From contig JAUIAI010000180.1 of the NCBI GenBank assembly GCA_030425615.1, positions 1 through 6,207 on the forward strand: a stretch of 6,207 nucleotides of DNA, in the 5' to 3' direction. This DNA is from Gammaproteobacteria bacterium. GTDB lineage: Bacteria; Pseudomonadota; Gammaproteobacteria; Burkholderiales; Burkholderiaceae_E. Under the pieces are notes generated by a model. It was not told the origin of the DNA. It did not search any database and worked only from the letters and a program-made list of their open reading frames with translations. The first letter of the stretch is position 1, and every line of letters begins with the position of its first letter. Position numbers and translations under genes: made by a program. Of this stretch, positions 6,150 to 6,207 are shown piece after piece.

Positions 6150-6207
6150 GTGAGCGTTCTTCCGAATCGATACGACCTTGCGAGCGAAATCACCGCGAAG
6201 CCGCCGA
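6150..6207 (+). CDS. Possible 5' end of a divergent gene running off the window
   Basis: A GTG at 6150 opens a frame that stays open for 19 codons to the window edge (VSVLPNRYDLASEITAKPP). It lies 63 bases from the aidB-like start on the opposite strand, which is a plausible divergent arrangement. There is no clear Shine-Dalgarno sequence, the start codon is GTG, and I do not recognise the peptide. A nine-codon frame from the ATG at 6124 ends at a TGA that overlaps this GTG. It may equally be non-coding upstream DNA of aidB, in which I find no convincing promoter. Confidence 0.2.
   Translation, partial: MSVLPNRYDLASEITAKPP

Noticed and set aside
6163..6174. Near-palindrome CGAATCGATACG upstream of aidB as a possible operator
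   Set aside because: One arm pair mismatches, the core is only ATCGAT, and there is no second copy or link to a promoter. It does not resemble an Ada-box arrangement that I can recognise.
1..6207. Mobile element, CRISPR array, tRNA/rRNA, toxin-antitoxin or defence island
   Set aside because: No transposase, integrase, spaced repeats, RNA gene signatures or small paired genes were seen. The genes are metabolic or signalling types with uniform composition.

Overview
This window looks like ordinary chromosomal DNA from a GC-rich proteobacterium. A gammaproteobacterium is my best guess, with a betaproteobacterium possible. The guess rests on strongly G/C-biased third codon positions in every gene, and on the kind of genes present: an acyl-CoA thioesterase II close to E. 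coli TesB, an AidB-type acyl-CoA dehydrogenase, a GGDEF diguanylate cyclase, and a MerA-like FAD oxidoreductase of the subfamily common in proteobacteria. Base and codon use look uniform by eye. I see no transposase, integrase, tRNA, rRNA, CRISPR array or phage gene.

Layout. Bases 1-583 (+) hold the C-terminal part of a PLP-dependent trans-sulfuration enzyme (cystathionine gamma-synthase/lyase family). Its tail faces, across 13 bases, the end of a seven-helix membrane diguanylate cyclase (597-1781, -). Next come a 133-base gap with a short palindrome and a hairpin, then tesB (1915-2781, -). A 149-base divergent intergenic region separates tesB from the FAD/NAD(P) disulfide oxidoreductase (2931-4346, +). 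That gene converges, across a 69-base gap with a short direct repeat, on an AidB-like acyl-CoA dehydrogenase (4416-6086, -). The last 120 bases are upstream of aidB and may contain the first codons of a divergent gene that runs off the window.

How the genes relate. Strands alternate (+, -, -, +, -), so there is no multi-gene operon except possibly tesB to the cyclase, and their gap makes independent transcription likely. TesB and the AidB-like protein both act on acyl-CoAs or resemble enzymes that do. The oxidoreductase is a flavin/thiol redox enzyme of unproven substrate. The cyclase makes c-di-GMP in response to an unknown membrane signal. I see no evidence that they form one system, and I found no convincing new biological system. 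The points most worth a second look are the net-acidic C-terminal domain of the AidB-like protein, the MerA-like enzyme that lacks mercury-handling cysteines, the unclassified seven-helix sensor of the cyclase, and a perfect palindrome in the cyclase leader.
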